Positions 17,034-25,917 of a stretch of 64,000 bases of DNA are shown here, piece by piece. The stretch comes from Novosphingobium sp. (GTDB lineage Bacteria; Pseudomonadota; Alphaproteobacteria; Sphingomonadales; Sphingomonadaceae). Position numbers and translations under genes: made by a program. The stretch is from NCBI GenBank assembly GCA_017745295.1, contig JAGHZR010000023.1, positions 1 to 64,000 of the forward strand, given 5' to 3'. Under the pieces are notes generated by a model, which ran no database searches, was not told the DNA's origin, and was given only the letters and a program-made list of their open reading frames with translations. Within the stretch, counting starts at the first letter, position 1, and the number at the start of each line of letters is the position of its first letter.

Positions 17034-18461
17034 TTGACTGTAAAGACCGTCGAGGAACGGCTGGATTTCCTCGAGTTCGACGCCGCGCAGCGCCGTGTTC
17101 TCACCGCCGCGCAGCCCCTGCTCCGCAAGTGCATTCCCCCTGCCCTCGACCGCTTCTACGCCAAAGTCCGCAAGACCCCGACGATGGCCCGCATGTTCAG
17201 CGGCGAGGCACACATCAACTCCGCGAAGGGCGCGCAGGTCGGTCACTGGATGGGCATCGCCACCGGCCGCTTCGATGCCGATTACTACGCTGCCGTCACC
17301 CGCATCGGCAAAGTCCACGCCCGTATCGGACTGGAACCGCGCTGGTACATCGGCGGCTATGCGCTGATCCTTGAAGAGATCATGGCCGGCGTCGAGCGCG
17401 CCACCAGCCCCTGGCGCCTGTTCACCCGCGGCGTGAATCCCGGTAAGCTCTACCGCGCGCTGATGAAGGCGGCCATGCTCGACATGGACCTCTCCATCTC
17501 GATCTATTTCGAGGAAGCCGAGGCCGAGCGCAACCAGGCAATCTCCGCACTAGACGGCGCGATGTCGCGCCTCGCTGGCGGAGACCTCATCCACGATATC
17601 GACGATCTTCCGGCCGGGTTCCTCTCGCTCAAGAACTCGTACAACCGCAGCCTCTCCAACTTGCGGCAGACCATCGGCTCGGTGGTGAAGGCTTCCGATG
17701 CCATCTACGGCGAATCCGGCGCCATCGCCCGCGCCTCCGAGGATCTGGCCCAGCGCACCGAGAGCAGCGCTGCCAACCTCGAAGAAACCGCCGCCACCCT
17801 GCTCCGCGTCGAGGAACGCGTGAAAGCCACTGCCAGCGGCGCGCAGGAAACGCTGGGCATCGCCGGTGAAGCACTGAGCGCCGTCACCCAGGGCCGCGAC
17901 GTCGCGGGGGATGCCGTAAAGGCCATGCACGTCGTGCATGAAAGCGCGCGCGGTATCGATGCCGTGATCGAAGGCGTCGACAAGATCGCCTTCCAGACCC
18001 GCGTGCTGGCCATGAACGCCGCCGTGGAAGCCGGTCGCGCCGGAAACGCCGGACGCGGCTTCGCGGTCGTCGCCGACCTCGTGAGTTCGCTGGCCATGCG
18101 CGCCGAGGAAGAAGCCCGCAAGGCCCGCGACGGACTTTCCGCCACCCGTTCGGAGATCGACCAGGCGGTCGCCACCGTCTCGCGCGTGGATCGCTCGCTG
18201 GAGACGATCGCCGGGGAAGTCGACCGGGTCCACTCGCTCGTCGAGACGATGGCGCGCGACAACGATGCGCAGGCCACCGCGATTTCCGAAGTCAGCTCCA
18301 CCGTCGGCATGTTGGAGCGCACGACCCAGCAGAACGCCGCGATGGTCGAGCAGACCTCGGCCGCCGCCCGTACCCTGATCTCGGACGCCACCCTGCTGGC
18401 GGATCAGGCCGGTCGCTTCCAGATCGACGAACAGCGCGCGCCCGGCAGGAAGGTCGCATAA
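17034..18461 (+). CDS. Globin-coupled soluble methyl-accepting chemotaxis protein
   Basis: A 475-residue cytoplasmic transducer. Residues about 5-165 are a sensor globin with proximal His95 in KVHARIGLEPRWYIGGYA, the HemAT/globin-coupled-sensor signature, so heme-based O2 sensing is expected. A helical linker leads to an MCP signalling domain whose hairpin tip reads DKIAFQTRVLAMNAAVEAGRAG and continues GRGFAVVADLVSSLA. No membrane segment. The start is the TTG at 17034: AGGAG lies 6 nt upstream and the fold begins at once, while the alternative TTG at 17010 has no ribosome-binding site. Divergent from the GGDEF-EAL gene. No cheA/cheW is nearby, so its partners are elsewhere. A 10-bp hairpin follows the stop. 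Confidence 0.93.
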   Translation: MTVKTVEERLDFLEFDAAQRRVLTAAQPLLRKCIPPALDRFYAKVRKTPTMARMFSGEAHINSAKGAQVGHWMGIATGRFDADYYAAVTRIGKVHARIGLEPRWYIGGYALILEEIMAGVERATSPWRLFTRGVNPGKLYRALMKAAMLDMDLSISIYFEEAEAERNQAISALDGAMSRLAGGDLIHDIDDLPAGFLSLKNSYNRSLSNLRQTIGSVVKASDAIYGESGAIARASEDLAQRTESSAANLEETAATLLRVEERVKATASGAQETLGIAGEALSAVTQGRDVAGDAVKAMHVVHESARGIDAVIEGVDKIAFQTRVLAMNAAVEAGRAGNAGRGFAVVADLVSSLAMRAEEEARKARDGLSATRSEIDQAVATVSRVDRSLETIAGEVDRVHSLVETMARDNDAQATAISEVSSTVGMLERTTQQNAAMVEQTSAAARTLISDATLLADQAGRFQIDEQRAPGRKVA

Positions 18462-18472
18462 CGAACCGCAGC

Positions 18473-18508
18473 ATTGCGCGGGGGCGATACTTGTCCCTCC
18501 CGCGCAAT
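18473..18508 (+). terminator. Hairpin downstream of the globin-coupled transducer
   Basis: ATTGCGCGGG (18473-18482) pairs perfectly with CCCGCGCAAT (18499-18508). No T-run; probable 3' end of the transducer transcript. Confidence 0.5.
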
Positions 18509-18579
18509 CATGCCGCGCAAGGCCATCGGAATCTGCGCTAGCTCCTGAGCAAGCAAGATTCACGGGAGAAGCCTTCGCC

Positions 18580-19374
18580 ATGAAAATCGACACCACGCTG
18601 GCCGCCGTCGTCACCGGCGGCGCTTCGGGCCTCGGCCGGGCAAGCGCCAAGGCCCTGGCCGACGCGGGCGTGAAAGTCGCGGTCTTCGACATCAGCGAGG
18701 ATGCGGGCGAGGCTTTCGCCGCCGAGATCGGCGGCGTGTTCTGCAAGGTGAACATCCTCGACGAGGACAGCGTCGAAGCCGGTTTCGCCAAGGCCCGCGC
18801 CGCCCATGGGCAGGAGCGCGTGGTCGTCCACTGCGCCGTGGTGGCCGGCGGCGGCAAGACCGTCTCGTTCGACAAGGCCACGGGCGGCTACAAGCGCATG
18901 GCCACCGAGCAGATCGCCCGCACGGCGGAAGGGGTGTTCACCGCCTCCTACCGCGTCGCCTCGATCGCGGCCCTCGGCATGGCCGGTGCCGATCCGCTGA
19001 ACGAGGACGGCGAGCGCGGCTGCATTATCCTCACGTCCTCCGCCGCGTCGCAGGACGGCCAGATCGGACAGGTCGCCTATGGCGGCGGCAAGGGCGCGGT
19101 GAACGCCATGGTCCTGCCCATGGCCCGCGATCTCATGGACCTCGGCATCCGCGTCAATGCCATCCTCCCCGGCACTTTCGCGACACCGCCGATGCTGCGG
19201 GTGAAGGACATGAACGAGGCGGTCTACGAAGGCCTCGGCCGCGCCGTGCCGTTCCCCAAGCGTCTCGGCAATCCCGAGGAATTCGCCTCGCTCGTGCTCG
19301 AACTGACCCGCAACACCTACTTCAACGGCCAATGCATCCGCCTCGACGGCGGCATTCGAATGCCGCCGAAATGA
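18580..19374 (+). CDS. SDR-family NAD(P)-dependent oxidoreductase (3-hydroxyacyl-CoA dehydrogenase-like)
   Basis: A 264-residue classical short-chain dehydrogenase/reductase. Cofactor loop TGGASGLG at residues 12-19, Asp37 after the second strand (VAVFDIS) favouring NAD(H), catalytic Ser154, Tyr167 and Lys171 (YGGGK). The usual NNAG is replaced by CAVVAG. Overall sequence (GASGLGRASAKALADAG, NAILPGTFATPPM, QCIRLDGGIRM) fits the type II 3-hydroxyacyl-CoA dehydrogenase group, so fatty-acid or branched-chain beta-oxidation is likely but not certain. Followed 68 bp later by the HD-domain gene on the same strand. Confidence 0.88.
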   Translation: MKIDTTLAAVVTGGASGLGRASAKALADAGVKVAVFDISEDAGEAFAAEIGGVFCKVNILDEDSVEAGFAKARAAHGQERVVVHCAVVAGGGKTVSFDKATGGYKRMATEQIARTAEGVFTASYRVASIAALGMAGADPLNEDGERGCIILTSSAASQDGQIGQVAYGGGKGAVNAMVLPMARDLMDLGIRVNAILPGTFATPPMLRVKDMNEAVYEGLGRAVPFPKRLGNPEEFASLVLELTRNTYFNGQCIRLDGGIRMPPK

Positions 19375-19442
19375 GGCAACTCCGGCCTTGAGATTTGCGC
19401 CACCTGCCTCCAGAGCACTTTGCATCCGGAGGCGCACAGGCA

Positions 19443-20021
19443 ATGCAGAACGTCATCGATTTCGTAATGGAGCTGGACCGGCTCAAGGCCGTCACCCGCA
19501 AAGTGAAGCCCATCGGCCTCGACCGCTACGAGAACTCCGCCGAACATAGCTGGCAGATCGCGCTCTTCGCGGTGGCGCTGGCGCCCTATGCATCGGGCAC
19601 GCCGGATATCGGCCGGGTCATGGCGATGCTGCTGGTCCACGACATCGGCGAGATCGAGACCGGCGACGTCATGGTTTTCTTCGAGGACGGCCTGTCCGAC
19701 CGCAAGCAGGCCGAACGCGCGGCCATCGACCGGATCTTCGGCATGCTCCCCGAGACCGAGGCGAACCACTTGCGCGGCCTCTGGATCGAATTCGAGGAAG
19801 AGCGCACCGTCGAAGCCCGCTTCGCCCATGCCATCGACCGCGCCATGCCCGCCTTGCTGAACTTGCGCAACGAGGGCCAGAGCTGGCGCGAGAACGGCAT
19901 CAGCCACGAACGGGTGGTGACGCGCCTCAAGCCCCAGATCAGCCTCGGCGCTCCCGCCTTGTGGGACTATCTCGAAAGGGAACTGGCAGCGGCCCAGGCG
20001 AAAGGCTACTTCGGCGCCTGA
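19443..20021 (+). CDS. HD-domain hydrolase (HDDC2/YfbR-like)
   Basis: A 192-residue HD-superfamily protein. Metal ligands: H35 in NSAEHSWQIAL and H66-D67 in LLVHDIGEIETGD, with a further conserved Asp in the FAHAIDR helix (AIDRAMPALLNL). This matches small HD hydrolases of the HDDC2/YfbR type, several of which dephosphorylate deoxynucleoside 5'-monophosphates. The ATG at 19443 was chosen for GGAGG 10 nt upstream; the in-frame ATG at 19395 would add 16 residues. Substrate uncertain. Confidence 0.85.
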   Translation: MQNVIDFVMELDRLKAVTRKVKPIGLDRYENSAEHSWQIALFAVALAPYASGTPDIGRVMAMLLVHDIGEIETGDVMVFFEDGLSDRKQAERAAIDRIFGMLPETEANHLRGLWIEFEEERTVEARFAHAIDRAMPALLNLRNEGQSWRENGISHERVVTRLKPQISLGAPALWDYLERELAAAQAKGYFGA

Positions 20022-20100
20022 CCCGTAGCCCCGATTTTACTCTTGCACCCCCCGCCAGCCGCCTTGACAGTCCCCCGCGCAAAGGCCCAATCGACAAGCG

Positions 20101-21855
20101 ATGCGACGCCCCGCCGTTAACGCCCTGAAAGCCCTGGTCATCCGCCAGCGGCAGCGCATGCGCGAGAGCGAACTGGCGTTCATCGTGCTCGCGGTACTGG
20201 CGGGCATCGCCGCGGGCTGGCTGACGAATCTTCAGGGTTTCCTCGCCCACACGCTGCAACAGCTATTCTACCAGATCGAAGGCAATCGCCTGAGCGCGCT
20301 GGGCGAGATCCGCCATCCCTGGCGGCTGCTCGCCCTGCCCTTCGGCGGGCTGATGCTGATCGGCATCGGCTACCTGCTGCGCCGCCGCCGCCGCGCCCCG
20401 ATCGACGTCGTCGAGGCCAATGCCCTGCACAGCGGACGCATTCCCTTCATCGACAATCTCATCATCTCGGCCCAGACGATCATCTCCAACGGCGCGGGCG
20501 CCTCGGTCGGGCTGGAGGCCGCCTATGCCCAGATGGGCGGCGGGGTCGCCTCGGTGCTCGGCCAGTGGTTCAAGCTGCGCCGCGCCGACATGCGCACGCT
20601 GGTCGGCGCAGGCGCTGGCGCCGCCGTGGGCGCCGCCTTCGGCGCCCCGCTGGCAGGCGCCTTCTACGCCTTCGAGATCGTGATCGGCACTTATACGCCT
20701 TCCGCCATCGCCCCGGTCATCGCCGCCGCGCTCGGGGCGGCCTTCATCACCCGCGAACTCGGCGTCGAACCCTACCTCATCGCCGCTTCCAGCGCCCGCG
20801 ACCTGACCACGGGCGACTATTTCGTCTACGCCGTGCTGGGGCTTTGCTGCGCGCTGGTCGGCATTCTCATCATGCGGCTGGTGACGTTCACCGAACAGCA
20901 CGTCCAGCGCTTCACCCGCTTCGCCCGCTGGAAACCCCTCGTCGGCGGCCTTCTGCTGATGCCGCTGGCCTGGGTCTCGCCGCAATCACTTTCGGCCGGG
21001 CACGGGGCCATGCATCTCAATCTCTCGATGCAGCCCGCGATCCATTTCCTGCTCATGGTGCTCGCGCTCAAGATCCTCGCCTCGGTGATCTCGCTCAGCT
21101 TCGGCTTTCGCGGCGGCCTGTTCTTCGCCTCGCTGTTCCTCGGCTCGCTGGTCGGCCTGATCTTCGCCGCCGCCGTGCAGATGCTGCCGCTCGGCATCGA
21201 ACTCGACCCCACCCAGTCCGCCCTCGTCGGCATGAGCGCGCTCGCCGTCTCCATCGTCGGCGGGCCGATGACGCTGGCCATGCTGATGCTGGAAACCACG
21301 CACGATTTCGCGCTGATGGGCGTGGTGCTGGCCGCCTCCCTCGTCTCCAGCGCCTTCACGCGCGAGATGTTCGGCTACTCCTTCTCCACCTGGCGCCTTC
21401 ACATCCGCGGCTCGATCATCCGCTCGCCCCGCGACATCGGCTGGATGCTCAGCCTCACCGCCGGACGGATCATGCGCAAGGACTGGATTGCGGCCCCGGC
21501 CAGCCTCTCCATCGCCGACTTCCGCGCCCGCGTGCCGCTCGGCTCGGCGAGCAAGGCGATCCTGGTCGACGCGGACGACCACTACGCCGGGATCGTCACC
21601 ACCTCCTCGGCCTATAACCCCGAACTGCCGCAGGACAGCGAGATCGGCTCGCTGGCGACGCTGAAAGGCACGACGCTCTCGCCGACGACCGACATCCGCG
21701 CGATGATAAAGGCCTTCGACGTGGCGGTGGCGGATGAACTCGCGGTGGTGGACGGCGTGGGGCAGGTCGTCGGCGTGGTGACCGAACGTCATGCGCGACG
21801 GCGGTACTTCGAGGAAATCGAAGCCTCGCAGCGGGAATTGTTCGGGGAAAGTTGA
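20101..21855 (+). CDS. CLC-family chloride channel/antiporter with C-terminal CBS region
   Basis: A 584-residue polytopic membrane protein with about ten hydrophobic helices and a ~120-residue soluble C-terminus carrying CBS-like sequence (AILVDADDHYAGIVTT ... LAVVDGVGQVVGVVTERHARRRY). CLC landmarks are recognisable but divergent: SGRIP for the first selectivity motif, GLEAAYAQ with the gating Glu in place of G(K/R)EGP, the GAPLAGAFYAFE helix with the internal proton-path Glu, and GGLFFASLFLG where GxFxP is expected. The Glu pair suggests a Cl-/H+ exchanger; the altered filter could mean another anion. Convergent with the CocE-type hydrolase gene across a repeat cassette. Confidence 0.87.
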   Translation: MRRPAVNALKALVIRQRQRMRESELAFIVLAVLAGIAAGWLTNLQGFLAHTLQQLFYQIEGNRLSALGEIRHPWRLLALPFGGLMLIGIGYLLRRRRRAPIDVVEANALHSGRIPFIDNLIISAQTIISNGAGASVGLEAAYAQMGGGVASVLGQWFKLRRADMRTLVGAGAGAAVGAAFGAPLAGAFYAFEIVIGTYTPSAIAPVIAAALGAAFITRELGVEPYLIAASSARDLTTGDYFVYAVLGLCCALVGILIMRLVTFTEQHVQRFTRFARWKPLVGGLLLMPLAWVSPQSLSAGHGAMHLNLSMQPAIHFLLMVLALKILASVISLSFGFRGGLFFASLFLGSLVGLIFAAAVQMLPLGIELDPTQSALVGMSALAVSIVGGPMTLAMLMLETTHDFALMGVVLAASLVSSAFTREMFGYSFSTWRLHIRGSIIRSPRDIGWMLSLTAGRIMRKDWIAAPASLSIADFRARVPLGSASKAILVDADDHYAGIVTTSSAYNPELPQDSEIGSLATLKGTTLSPTTDIRAMIKAFDVAVADELAVVDGVGQVVGVVTERHARRRYFEEIEASQRELFGES

Positions 21856-21865
21856 AGTAAAAGAG

Positions 21866-22046
21866 AAGCAGGGGAGCATAGCCCCCCTGCACCCCCATTA
21901 CTGTATAGGTCACGCGGACCAAATCCGTTGCGCGCCCACGGCTGCGTCGGGAGACACAATGGCTGCGCCGCAAGGAGCGCACACCGGATAGGGTGCGCGC
22001 GGCGTAGACATTTCGAGGGTCCGGGGGATCATCCCCCGGAATTTTC
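21866..22046 (+). repeat. Convergent-gap repeat cassette, copy 1
   Basis: About 180-bp unit present three times in the window. Left-end hairpin: GCAGGGG (21868-21874) pairs with CCCCTGC (21884-21890). Middle: conserved GGCTGCGTCGGGAGA and AATGGCTGCGCCGCAAGGAG. Right-end hairpin: near-perfect palindrome TCCGGGGGAT-C-ATCCCCCGGA (22020-22040), followed by ATTTT. It occupies nearly all of the 195 bp between the CLC stop and the stop of the convergent hydrolase gene. Confidence 0.9.
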
Positions 22047-22050
22047 CCTT

Positions 22051-23964
22051 TTAGTCCTTAGCCACCGGCAACCACACGGCACTCGCAGCATCGCCGCCGT
22101 AAGTCACCGTCTCGGTCGCCTTCACATAGTCGCTAGCCTTGGCTTCCATGATCGAGGGCACCCACGACTGCGGATTGCGGTCGTAGAGCGGGAACAGGCT
22201 GGACTGCACCTGCACCATGATCTTGTGGCCCGGCAGGAACACGTGATCGACGTTCGGCAGCGACCACTGGAAGGTATAGCCCTTGCCCGGTTCGAGCGGC
22301 TGCGGCTTGTCGAAGCCGTTGACGTAGCGTCCGCGGAAGATTTCGATGCCGATGCCGAGCTGATAGCCTGCCAGCTGCGGATTGGCGGAGTTCTCCTGCG
22401 GGTAGACGTCGATCAGCTTGACCACGTAGTCGCTGTCACGTCCGCTGGTCGAGGCGTGGAGTTCGACCTTGGGCGCGCCCTTGATGTGGACGGGCTTGTC
22501 GAGCGCACCGGTCGTGTAGCTGAGCACATCCGGGCGGCCATCGACGAAGCGCTGGTCGTGGACGAGCCAGGTCTTCCATTCCTCGCCCTGCATGTGGATC
22601 GGGCGCGGCAGCATCGGCACGGGCTTGGCGGGATCGGAGACGTAGCTGTCGCTGCCTGCCGCCGGCTTGCTCCACGAGAGGCCGTAATTGCCTGCCAGAT
22701 AGAGCGGCGTGTAGGCGCCTGCGGGCCATGTCTGCGAGACTTCCCAGCGGTTCTCGCCGGTCGCGTAAGTCAGCACTGGAGGCGTGTCGCATTTGGGCGC
22801 GACGGTCTTGAGGTGGCAATCGAGGAACGGCTTCATGTAGCGCTGCCGGAACTGCGCGCCGGTATCGCCTTCCCACTTGAGCGGGCCGAGTTCGCGCGCC
22901 TCGTAGTTGACCTGGGAGTGGCGCCAGGGGCCGATGGCGAGGCTCACCATGTCGCTCGGCGTGCCGCTGGCCTTGAGCGCCTGGTAGACCGCCGGGGCGC
23001 CGTAGCTGTCCTCCTGGTCCCACTGGCCGACGACGAGCATGGTCGGCACGGTCAGCTTGCGGGCGGCCAGCAGCTTGTCCACCGCCTGTCCCTGCCACCA
23101 GGCATCGTAGCTCGGATGCTCCAGCACCTTGCGCACGACCGGCAGGTCGAGGAGGCCGTAAGCCTTGGCATATTCCATCGCCGAACCGGCTTCGAGATAG
23201 GCCTGATACTCGTCAGCGGTGCCCTTGGGCACGGCGCCGCCGCCCTTCTTGACCGTCTGGCCAAGGTCGTAATCGAAGCCGAACATGCGGAAGGCGCCGT
23301 TGTGGAACCAGTCGTCGCCCATCCAGCCGTCGACCATCGGGCTTTGCGGCACGGAGGCCTTGAGCGCGGGGTGCGGATCGATCAGCGCCATCAGCGAGGT
23401 GAAGCCGAGGTAGGACGAGCCGGTGATGCCGACCTTGCCGTTGCTCTCCTTCACGTTCTTCACCAGCCAGTCGATGGTGTCGTAGGCGTCGGTGGCGTGA
23501 TCGACCTTGGTCTTGTTGAGGGGGCCACGCAGCGGGCGGTTCATCACGTAGTCGCCTTCGGACCCGTCCAGCCCGCGCACGTCCTGATAGACGCGGATAT
23601 AGCCGTCGTTGACGAAATCCGCGTCCATGACGGGCAGGATTTCCTCGATCTTCTGGCTGCGGTTGCGGCTGGTCATGCCGCCGGCGTTGTAGGGCGTGCG
23701 GCTGAGCAGGATCGGGCCGTCCGTCGTGCCCTTGCGCATGACGATGACGGTGTAGAGCTTCTTGCCGTCGCGCATCGGGATCATCACTTCGCGGCGAATA
23801 TAGTCCGCCTGCGGGCGCACCCAGTCGTACGAAGCGACTTGCTCGTTCATCATCGTGTCGGTCGGCGCTGCAGCCGAGAGATGCGAAGCGGCGACAAGAG
23901 CGAGCGGTGCACTTGCAACGCTCGCGGCGATCCGGAAGGCTCTGGCCCGAATGTTTCTGTTCAT
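22051..23964 (-). CDS. Secreted CocE/NonD-family alpha/beta hydrolase
   Basis: A 637-residue exported hydrolase of the CocE / X-Pro dipeptidyl-peptidase S15-like family, which includes cocaine esterase and glutaryl-7-ACA acylase. Signal peptide at residues 1-34. The nucleophile is Ser184 in GITGSSYLGF; the N-terminal MIPMRDGKKLYTVIV and RTPYNAGG strands, the DVRGLDGSEGDY block and the C-terminal jelly-roll region (HIKGAPKVELHASTSGRDSD, then FLPGHKIMVQVQS) are all present. The ATG at 23964 was chosen because it opens the signal peptide; an ATG 8 codons upstream is possible and neither has a clear ribosome-binding site. Substrate (ester or amide) unknown. Confidence 0.9.
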   Translation of the reverse strand: MNRNIRARAFRIAASVASAPLALVAASHLSAAAPTDTMMNEQVASYDWVRPQADYIRREVMIPMRDGKKLYTVIVMRKGTTDGPILLSRTPYNAGGMTSRNRSQKIEEILPVMDADFVNDGYIRVYQDVRGLDGSEGDYVMNRPLRGPLNKTKVDHATDAYDTIDWLVKNVKESNGKVGITGSSYLGFTSLMALIDPHPALKASVPQSPMVDGWMGDDWFHNGAFRMFGFDYDLGQTVKKGGGAVPKGTADEYQAYLEAGSAMEYAKAYGLLDLPVVRKVLEHPSYDAWWQGQAVDKLLAARKLTVPTMLVVGQWDQEDSYGAPAVYQALKASGTPSDMVSLAIGPWRHSQVNYEARELGPLKWEGDTGAQFRQRYMKPFLDCHLKTVAPKCDTPPVLTYATGENRWEVSQTWPAGAYTPLYLAGNYGLSWSKPAAGSDSYVSDPAKPVPMLPRPIHMQGEEWKTWLVHDQRFVDGRPDVLSYTTGALDKPVHIKGAPKVELHASTSGRDSDYVVKLIDVYPQENSANPQLAGYQLGIGIEIFRGRYVNGFDKPQPLEPGKGYTFQWSLPNVDHVFLPGHKIMVQVQSSLFPLYDRNPQSWVPSIMEAKASDYVKATETVTYGGDAASAVWLPVAKD

Positions 23965-24199
23965 GGCTGCGCTTGGTGGCCCGTGCATTTCGAGCGGTCA
24001 AGCGGAGACGAGACGGTTACTGCAATTTGGATCAACACCGCCGAGCGGTCCGACATTTCGCCCTGAATTCAATGCCCACAGCCATGTCGTTCGTCGGATC
24101 AGGTCGACCGTTCGCAGATCGGCCATCGCCCCGGCTGTCTCACGGGCGAAACAGGCCGCGTGCTAACTTATCCAAGATAGTGTGGTGCGGGAGAGGACG

Positions 24200-24394
24200 G
24201 TGGAGCAGACAGAGGCCGAGGAACTGGCCGGAGTTCTGGAAATGTGGGCGTCGCTCACGGATCCCGGCAGCGCCTTGCCCGCCGCTCCGCCCCTGCTTCA
24301 GGCCGCCGCCGTCATTCGGCGCCAGGCGGCGATGATCGCGTCTCTAAGGCAAGACCTGCGGCAGGCCCGCGCGGCCGAGCGCGTTCTCGACTGA
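24200..24394 (+). CDS. Small hypothetical protein (64 aa)
   Basis: A short frame starting at GTG 24200 with GGGAGAGG 5 nt upstream; a GTG 6 codons earlier lacks this. The product is acidic at the N-terminus (VEQTEAEELAGVLEMW) and amphipathic helical at the C-terminus (AAVIRRQAAMIASLRQDLRQ), with coiled-coil spacing. No family recognised. A hairpin follows 15 bp after the stop. It could be a real small protein or chance; the ribosome-binding site and the 3' hairpin argue for it. Confidence 0.5.
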   Translation: MEQTEAEELAGVLEMWASLTDPGSALPAAPPLLQAAAVIRRQAAMIASLRQDLRQARAAERVLD

Positions 24395-24408
24395 TCCCCA
24401 CATGCGAA

Positions 24409-24437
24409 CGGGCAGGAGAGCCATGCTCCCCTGCCCG
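24409..24437. terminator. Hairpin in the convergent gap before the DAHP synthase gene
   Basis: CGGGCAGG pairs with CCTGCCCG, with a second GAGC-CAT-GCTC stem inside. On the minus strand it matches the left-end hairpin of the three-copy cassette at 20 of 23 positions, but without the rest of the unit. It separates two convergent genes. Confidence 0.65.
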
Positions 24438-24463
24438 CGCAAATGTTCAGCCAAAACGCCGGA

Positions 24464-25837
24464 TCAGGCCGCCTGCTTCTGCCTTTCGGTCGCTTCGAGA
24501 TTGAGCAGGTCTGCCAGCTCGAAAGCGAGTTCGATCGACTGCGCACCGTTGAGGCGCGGGTCGCAGTGGGTGTGGTAGCGGTCCTTCAGCGCCTCATCGG
24601 TGATCGCGATGGCGCCGCCGGTGCATTCGGTCACGTCCTGGCCGGTCATCTCGATATGGATGCCGCCCGCATGGGTGCCCTCGGCGCGGTGAACGGCGAA
24701 GAAGCCGCGCACTTCGGCAAGGATGCGGTCGTAGGGACGAGTCTTGAAGCCGGTCTCGGTCTTGATGACGTTGCCGTGCATCGGGTCGCACGACCACACG
24801 ACCGGATGACCTTCCGCCTTCACCGCGCGCACCAGCTTGGGCAGGCCGGCCTCGACCTTGTCATAGCCGTAGCGGCTGATGAGGGTCATGCGGCCCGGCT
24901 CGCGGCCCGGATTGAGCGTGTCGAGCATGCGCAGCAGTGCGTCCGGCTCAAGGCTGGGTCCGCACTTCATGCCGATCGGATTGCCGACGCCGCGCAAGTA
25001 TTCGACGTGGGCCGAGCCTTCGAAGCGGGTGCGGTCGCCGATCCACAGCATGTGGGCCGAGCAGTCGTACCAGTCGCCGGTCAGCGAGTCGCGGCGGGTC
25101 AGCGCTTCCTCGTAAGGCAGCAGCAGCGCTTCGTGGCTGGTGTAGAATTCCGTACCCTGAAGCTGGGGAACCGAACTCGGGTCCACGCCGCAGGCGGCCA
25201 TGAAGTCCAGTGCCTCGCCGATGCGGTCCGCCATCTGCGAGAACTTCTCGCCCCAGGGGCTGCGACCGATATGTTCCATCGTCCACTGGTGGACCTGGCG
25301 CAGGTTCGCATAGCCGCCATGCGCGAAGGCGCGTAGCAGGTTCAGCGTGGCCGAAGACTGCGTGTAGGCGCGCAGCATGCGCTCGGGATCGTTGCGACGC
25401 GCATCGGCGTTGGCTTCGATGCCGTTGATGATGTCGCCGAAGTAGCTGGGCATCTCGACGCCGCCCACCATCTCGGTCGGGGCCGAGCGCGGCTTGGCGA
25501 ACTGGCCCGCCATGCGGCCCAGCTTCACCACCGGCTGCTTGCTGGCGAACGTCAGCACGACCGCCATCTGCAGCAGCACGCGGAACGTGTCGCGAATGTT
25601 GTCGGCGCTGAATTCGGCGAAGCTTTCCGCGCAGTCCCCGCCCTGGAGCAGGAAACCGCGACCGGCGGCGACTTCGGCGAGATCCGCCTTCAGAGCACGC
25701 GCCTCGCCCGCAAAGACCAGCGGCGGAAACTTCGCAAGCGTGGCCTCTACCTCGCCCAGCTTCTCCGCATCGCCGTAAACCGGAAGATGGCGGGCTTCCT
25801 GAGCCTTCCAGCTTTCCGGGGTCCAATTGCTAGCCAC
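24464..25837 (-). CDS. Class II 3-deoxy-7-phosphoheptulonate (DAHP) synthase
   Basis: Condenses phosphoenolpyruvate with erythrose-4-phosphate, the first step of the shikimate pathway, in the cytoplasm. The 457-residue product is the class II (plant/mycobacterial) type: WTPESWKAQEARHLPVY at the N-terminus, LLQGGDCAESFAEF (metal-site Cys), RMAGQFAKPRSAPTE, ALLLPYEEALTRRDS, SAHMLWIGDRTRF, PIGMKCGPSL, WSCDPMHGN and CDPRLNG. The start is the GTG at 25837 with AGGAG 8 nt upstream; the frame runs on without homology. Later steps (aroK, aroB) lie at 58 kb, so the pathway is split. Bacterial genes of this class are variously called aroF or aroG. Confidence 0.95.
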   Translation of the reverse strand: MASNWTPESWKAQEARHLPVYGDAEKLGEVEATLAKFPPLVFAGEARALKADLAEVAAGRGFLLQGGDCAESFAEFSADNIRDTFRVLLQMAVVLTFASKQPVVKLGRMAGQFAKPRSAPTEMVGGVEMPSYFGDIINGIEANADARRNDPERMLRAYTQSSATLNLLRAFAHGGYANLRQVHQWTMEHIGRSPWGEKFSQMADRIGEALDFMAACGVDPSSVPQLQGTEFYTSHEALLLPYEEALTRRDSLTGDWYDCSAHMLWIGDRTRFEGSAHVEYLRGVGNPIGMKCGPSLEPDALLRMLDTLNPGREPGRMTLISRYGYDKVEAGLPKLVRAVKAEGHPVVWSCDPMHGNVIKTETGFKTRPYDRILAEVRGFFAVHRAEGTHAGGIHIEMTGQDVTECTGGAIAITDEALKDRYHTHCDPRLNGAQSIELAFELADLLNLEATERQKQAA

Positions 25838-25917
25838 GTTACGCACTCCTGGCGGTTCCTTCGCCTTCTCTCCCCAAGCCGTATGCACGAGGCCTAACCG
25901 GCAAGAACCGCAAAACA

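Noticed and set aside
21868..21900. Short minus-strand frame reading MGVQGGYAPLL in the repeat cassettes
   Set aside because: It recurs in cassette copies only because the hairpin DNA is repeated; it runs into different sequence each time and has no ribosome-binding site.
21928..24066. 712-codon plus-strand frame opposite the CocE-type hydrolase
   Set aside because: Antisense shadow rich in His, Arg and Ala; the minus-strand frame has a signal peptide and catalytic motifs.
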